Source of the DNA: UBA4720 sp038227135
GTDB lineage: Bacteria; Gemmatimonadota; Gemmatimonadetes; Gemmatimonadales; Gemmatimonadaceae
Direction: 5' to 3'
Assembly (NCBI GenBank): GCA_038227135.1
Contig: JBBRQC010000048.1
Coordinates: forward strand, 1 to 15,482
DNA: 15,482 nt
The notes under the pieces are model-generated. The model did no database searches. It was not told where the DNA came from and saw nothing but the letters and a program-made list of their open reading frames with translations. Position numbers and translations under genes: made by a program. The stretch's first letter is position 1, and the number at the start of each line of letters is the position of its first letter. This document shows positions 13,462 to 15,482 of the stretch, one piece after another.

Positions 13462-15482
13462 CACGCCCCCACCAGGTCCGGAACCTGGTCTCCCAGATGG
13501 CGTGGCTTGAGCACGGCCGCATATCCGCTCTGCGCGCGTTGTTTGTCAGCGGCTGGCCACATCACGACCAGTCCGCCCAACGCCATCAGTGCGCCGCCGA
13601 GCCATACCCATCGCACGAGTGGGTTGAACGTGACACGAATCTCCGCGTCGTTGGCACCGCGCACTCCCGCGAGAACGACGTACACATCCTGCTTGAACGA
13701 TCCCATGATCCCGACTTCCGTCGACGGCTCGAATGTCGGCGCACCGCGGGAATCCACATGCTGGCGCTTTTCGCTGGTGATGACGCCCGCATGCCTTCCA
13801 TCGCGCGTGACGTCCAGCGCAATCGCCGTGACCTCGCGGTTGAGAACGTTATAGCGCGAGATTCCCTGGCTGACGAACGTCCAGCTGTGTCCCCACGCAT
13901 CGGTGACCGTCCTGGAATCACCTGCGTTGAGATTGAGATCGAACTCGCGTTTGAACGCCAGACCGGCGAAGGCGGCGAACACGACGACGACGCCGAGGTG
14001 GACGATGTACCCGCCGTAGCGCCGCCGATTGCGTGCGATGAGTCGCGGCAGCGCGATAATCCTCGACTCGCCGTACATCCGGTGCCGCGCGCCAATCCCT
14101 TTCGAGAACTCCTGCACTATGGTAGCGACCACGAGGGCGCCAAACGTGTACGAGAGCAGCGCCGCGAGGTTGTGCACTCCGAAGGCAAAGAAGAGGATTC
14201 CAGCCGTGATCGACACGCTCACGGGAATGAGGAACTGCCGTCTGAGATTCGCGACAGACGCGCGGCGCCAGGCGATCAATGGACCGATCCCCGTCAGCAG
14301 CAACAACAGCAGTCCAAGCGGTATGTTCACCGTGTTGAAGAATGGCGGGCCCACCGTGATTTTGTTTCCGCGCACCGCTTCGCTGATGATCGGGAACAGC
14401 GTCCCCCACAATACCGAGAACGCAATTCCCACGAGCACGAGATTGTTGTAGAGGAATGCGGCCTCGCGGCTGACCATGCTCTCCAACTCGGCGTTCGACT
14501 TCAGATCCTTCAGCCGTGTGGACACGAGATACGCAGTCACGACGATTGCGAGAACCAGGAACGCGGCGAACCACTTGCCGACCGGCGATTGCGCGAAAGA
14601 GTGAACGCTCGAAATCACACCGCTTCGCGTGATGAACGTTCCGAAGATCGAAAGCAGGAACGCGGACACGACGAGGGTGACGTTCCATTTGCGCAGCATC
14701 CCGCGCTTCTCCTGCACCATGATCGAATGCAGGAAAGCCGTGTTCACGAGCCACGGCAGCAGCGACGCGTTCTCGACTGGGTCCCACGCCCAGTATCCAC
14801 CCCAGCCCAGCTCGACGTACGCCCACCACATGCCGAGCACGATTCCAACGGTGTTGAAGAACCAGGCGAGCAGCGCCCACCGCCGCACGGCCGCCAGCCA
14901 TTCTGCGTCGAGTCGTCTCGTCAGCAGCGCGGCGATCGCGAACGCGAACGGAATCGACGTTCCGACGTAGCCGAGGTAGAGATTCGGCGGATGAATCGCC
15001 ATGCCGGGGTTCTGGAGCTGCGGATTCAGTCCGCGCCCGTCGGGCGGAATCCAGTCGAGCCGCTCGAATGGGTTGGAGCCGAGGCAGATCGTGGCGAGAA
15101 AGAAAACGAGAATCAATGCGAGAGTGCCCGTCACGTAGGGCATCAGCTCGCGATTGCGAGTCCGGTTGGTCCAGAGAGTGATCGCCGAATAGATGGAGAG
15201 AATGAGCGCCCAGAACAGCAGCGAGCCCGATTGTCCGCCCCAGAACGCGGTGATGGTGTAGACCTTGGGGAGATTCGCGCTGGTGAACGACGCGACGTAC
15301 TTGATCGAGAAGTCGTGGGTGAGGAGCGCGGTCCAAAGACCGACCGACGCCAGCACGACCATCGCCAACGTCGCGTAGATCGCCCTCTCGCCGCTCTCGA
15401 TGAGGTCGCCGCGGCGCATCTGCCCGCCGGCGAACGATACCGTTGCTGCCCAGGCCGCCATGAGGAGGGCGACCCAGAGGGA
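13461..15482 (-). CDS. ccmF: Cytochrome c heme lyase subunit CcmF (5' end outside window)
   Basis: 673 residues are visible and the frame is still open at the right edge; the CcmF N-terminus should lie a little further on, so the ATG at 15461 is probably internal. CcmF joins heme to apocytochrome c. Marks seen (numbered from the edge): FSIKYVASFTSANLP and WGGQSGSLLFWA in the first helices, IHPPNLYLGY (His164), the tryptophan-rich heme-handling motif WWAYVELGWGGYWAWDPVE (219-237), TAFLHS (His252), SSVHSFAQSP (His294) and YIVHLGVVVVF (His495), which correspond to the family's conserved histidines. A large extracytoplasmic domain (about 510-625) precedes the last helix LGGALMALGGLVVMW. The stop overlaps the ccmH start, consistent with an operon ccmF-ccmH-ccmI-like. 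No ccmG thioredoxin gene lies between ccmF and ccmH. Confidence 0.95.
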   Translation of the reverse strand, partial: SLWVALLMAAWAATVSFAGGQMRRGDLIESGERAIYATLAMVVLASVGLWTALLTHDFSIKYVASFTSANLPKVYTITAFWGGQSGSLLFWALILSIYSAITLWTNRTRNRELMPYVTGTLALILVFFLATICLGSNPFERLDWIPPDGRGLNPQLQNPGMAIHPPNLYLGYVGTSIPFAFAIAALLTRRLDAEWLAAVRRWALLAWFFNTVGIVLGMWWAYVELGWGGYWAWDPVENASLLPWLVNTAFLHSIMVQEKRGMLRKWNVTLVVSAFLLSIFGTFITRSGVISSVHSFAQSPVGKWFAAFLVLAIVVTAYLVSTRLKDLKSNAELESMVSREAAFLYNNLVLVGIAFSVLWGTLFPIISEAVRGNKITVGPPFFNTVNIPLGLLLLLLTGIGPLIAWRRASVANLRRQFLIPVSVSITAGILFFAFGVHNLAALLSYTFGALVVATIVQEFSKGIGARHRMYGESRIIALPRLIARNRRRYGGYIVHLGVVVVFAAFAGLAFKREFDLNLNAGDSRTVTDAWGHSWTFVSQGISRYNVLNREVTAIALDVTRDGRHAGVITSEKRQHVDSRGAPTFEPSTEVGIMGSFKQDVYVVLAGVRGANDAEIRVTFNPLVRWVWLGGALMALGGLVVMWPAADKQRAQSGYAAVLKPRHLGDQVPDLVGA

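Noticed and set aside
13918..15336. 472-codon open frame in another frame of the ccmF strand
   Set aside because: It is Arg/His-rich without domains and lies wholly within ccmF, whose membrane segments and heme motifs are clear.
15461..15461. ATG at 15461 as the ccmF start
   Set aside because: The frame is open to the window edge and the residues before it (SLWVALL) continue a membrane helix typical of the CcmF N-terminal region.
1..15482. CRISPR array, tRNA, insertion sequence, prophage or toxin-antitoxin pair
   Set aside because: No spaced direct repeats, cloverleaf-like segment, transposase or integrase motif, or paired small toxin-like genes were seen on either strand.

Overview
The window is a dense, GC-rich bacterial chromosomal segment with very short intergenic gaps, frequent start/stop overlaps and several TTG or GTG starts. 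It has an outer membrane (beta-barrel protein, lipoprotein), periplasmic proteins and System I cytochrome c maturation, so the organism is a diderm. The style of the proteins and the paired polyphosphate genes suggest Gemmatimonadota, a phylum whose type species stores polyphosphate. That placement is an inference from gene content, not from a marker gene. No tRNA, rRNA, insertion sequence, phage gene or CRISPR array was seen.

Layout. (1) 1-2047, + strand: the 3' part of an Omp85/BamA-type outer-membrane barrel gene, overlapped by a gene for an exported purple-acid-phosphatase-like metallophosphoesterase. (2) 2091-5915: polyphosphate metabolism, with a Ppx/GppA-HD exopolyphosphatase (+) facing polyphosphate kinase PPK1 (-) tail to tail across 30 bp. 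(3) 6014-6349, +: cutA, divergent from ppk1 and closed by a good intrinsic terminator. (4) 6399-9737, +: a tightly coupled three-gene unit of a membrane-anchored protein of unknown function, an ABC ATPase and a large multi-span permease. (5) 9742-10701, -: a Clp_N-domain-only protein lacking an AAA+ motor and a 98-residue protein of unknown function, both with inverted repeats overlapping their ribosome binding sites. (6) 10858-12483, +: an exported TPR protein carrying a CxxCH motif. (7) 12491 to the right edge, -: a cytochrome c maturation operon in the order ccmF (5' end outside the window), an unusual Tat-type ccmH, and a short ccmI-like gene with a zinc ribbon.

How the genes work together. 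Ppk1 and Ppx make and degrade polyphosphate and are probably controlled separately, since they are convergent. The ABC unit is a self-contained exporter or membrane-remodelling module with an anchored extracytoplasmic partner. CcmF and CcmH-like proteins attach heme to apocytochromes outside the inner membrane. The exported TPR protein next door could be a client or merely a neighbour.

Most of the window is ordinary housekeeping or accessory chromosome. The parts most worth a second look are the leader of the Clp_N-only gene, where one CCTCC can pair with either of two flanking GGAGG segments, one of them the ribosome binding site; the CcmH/CcmI variants; the ABC unit that starts just after a terminator; and a 17-bp palindrome before the TPR gene. 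No complete, clearly novel multi-gene system can be claimed from the sequence alone.
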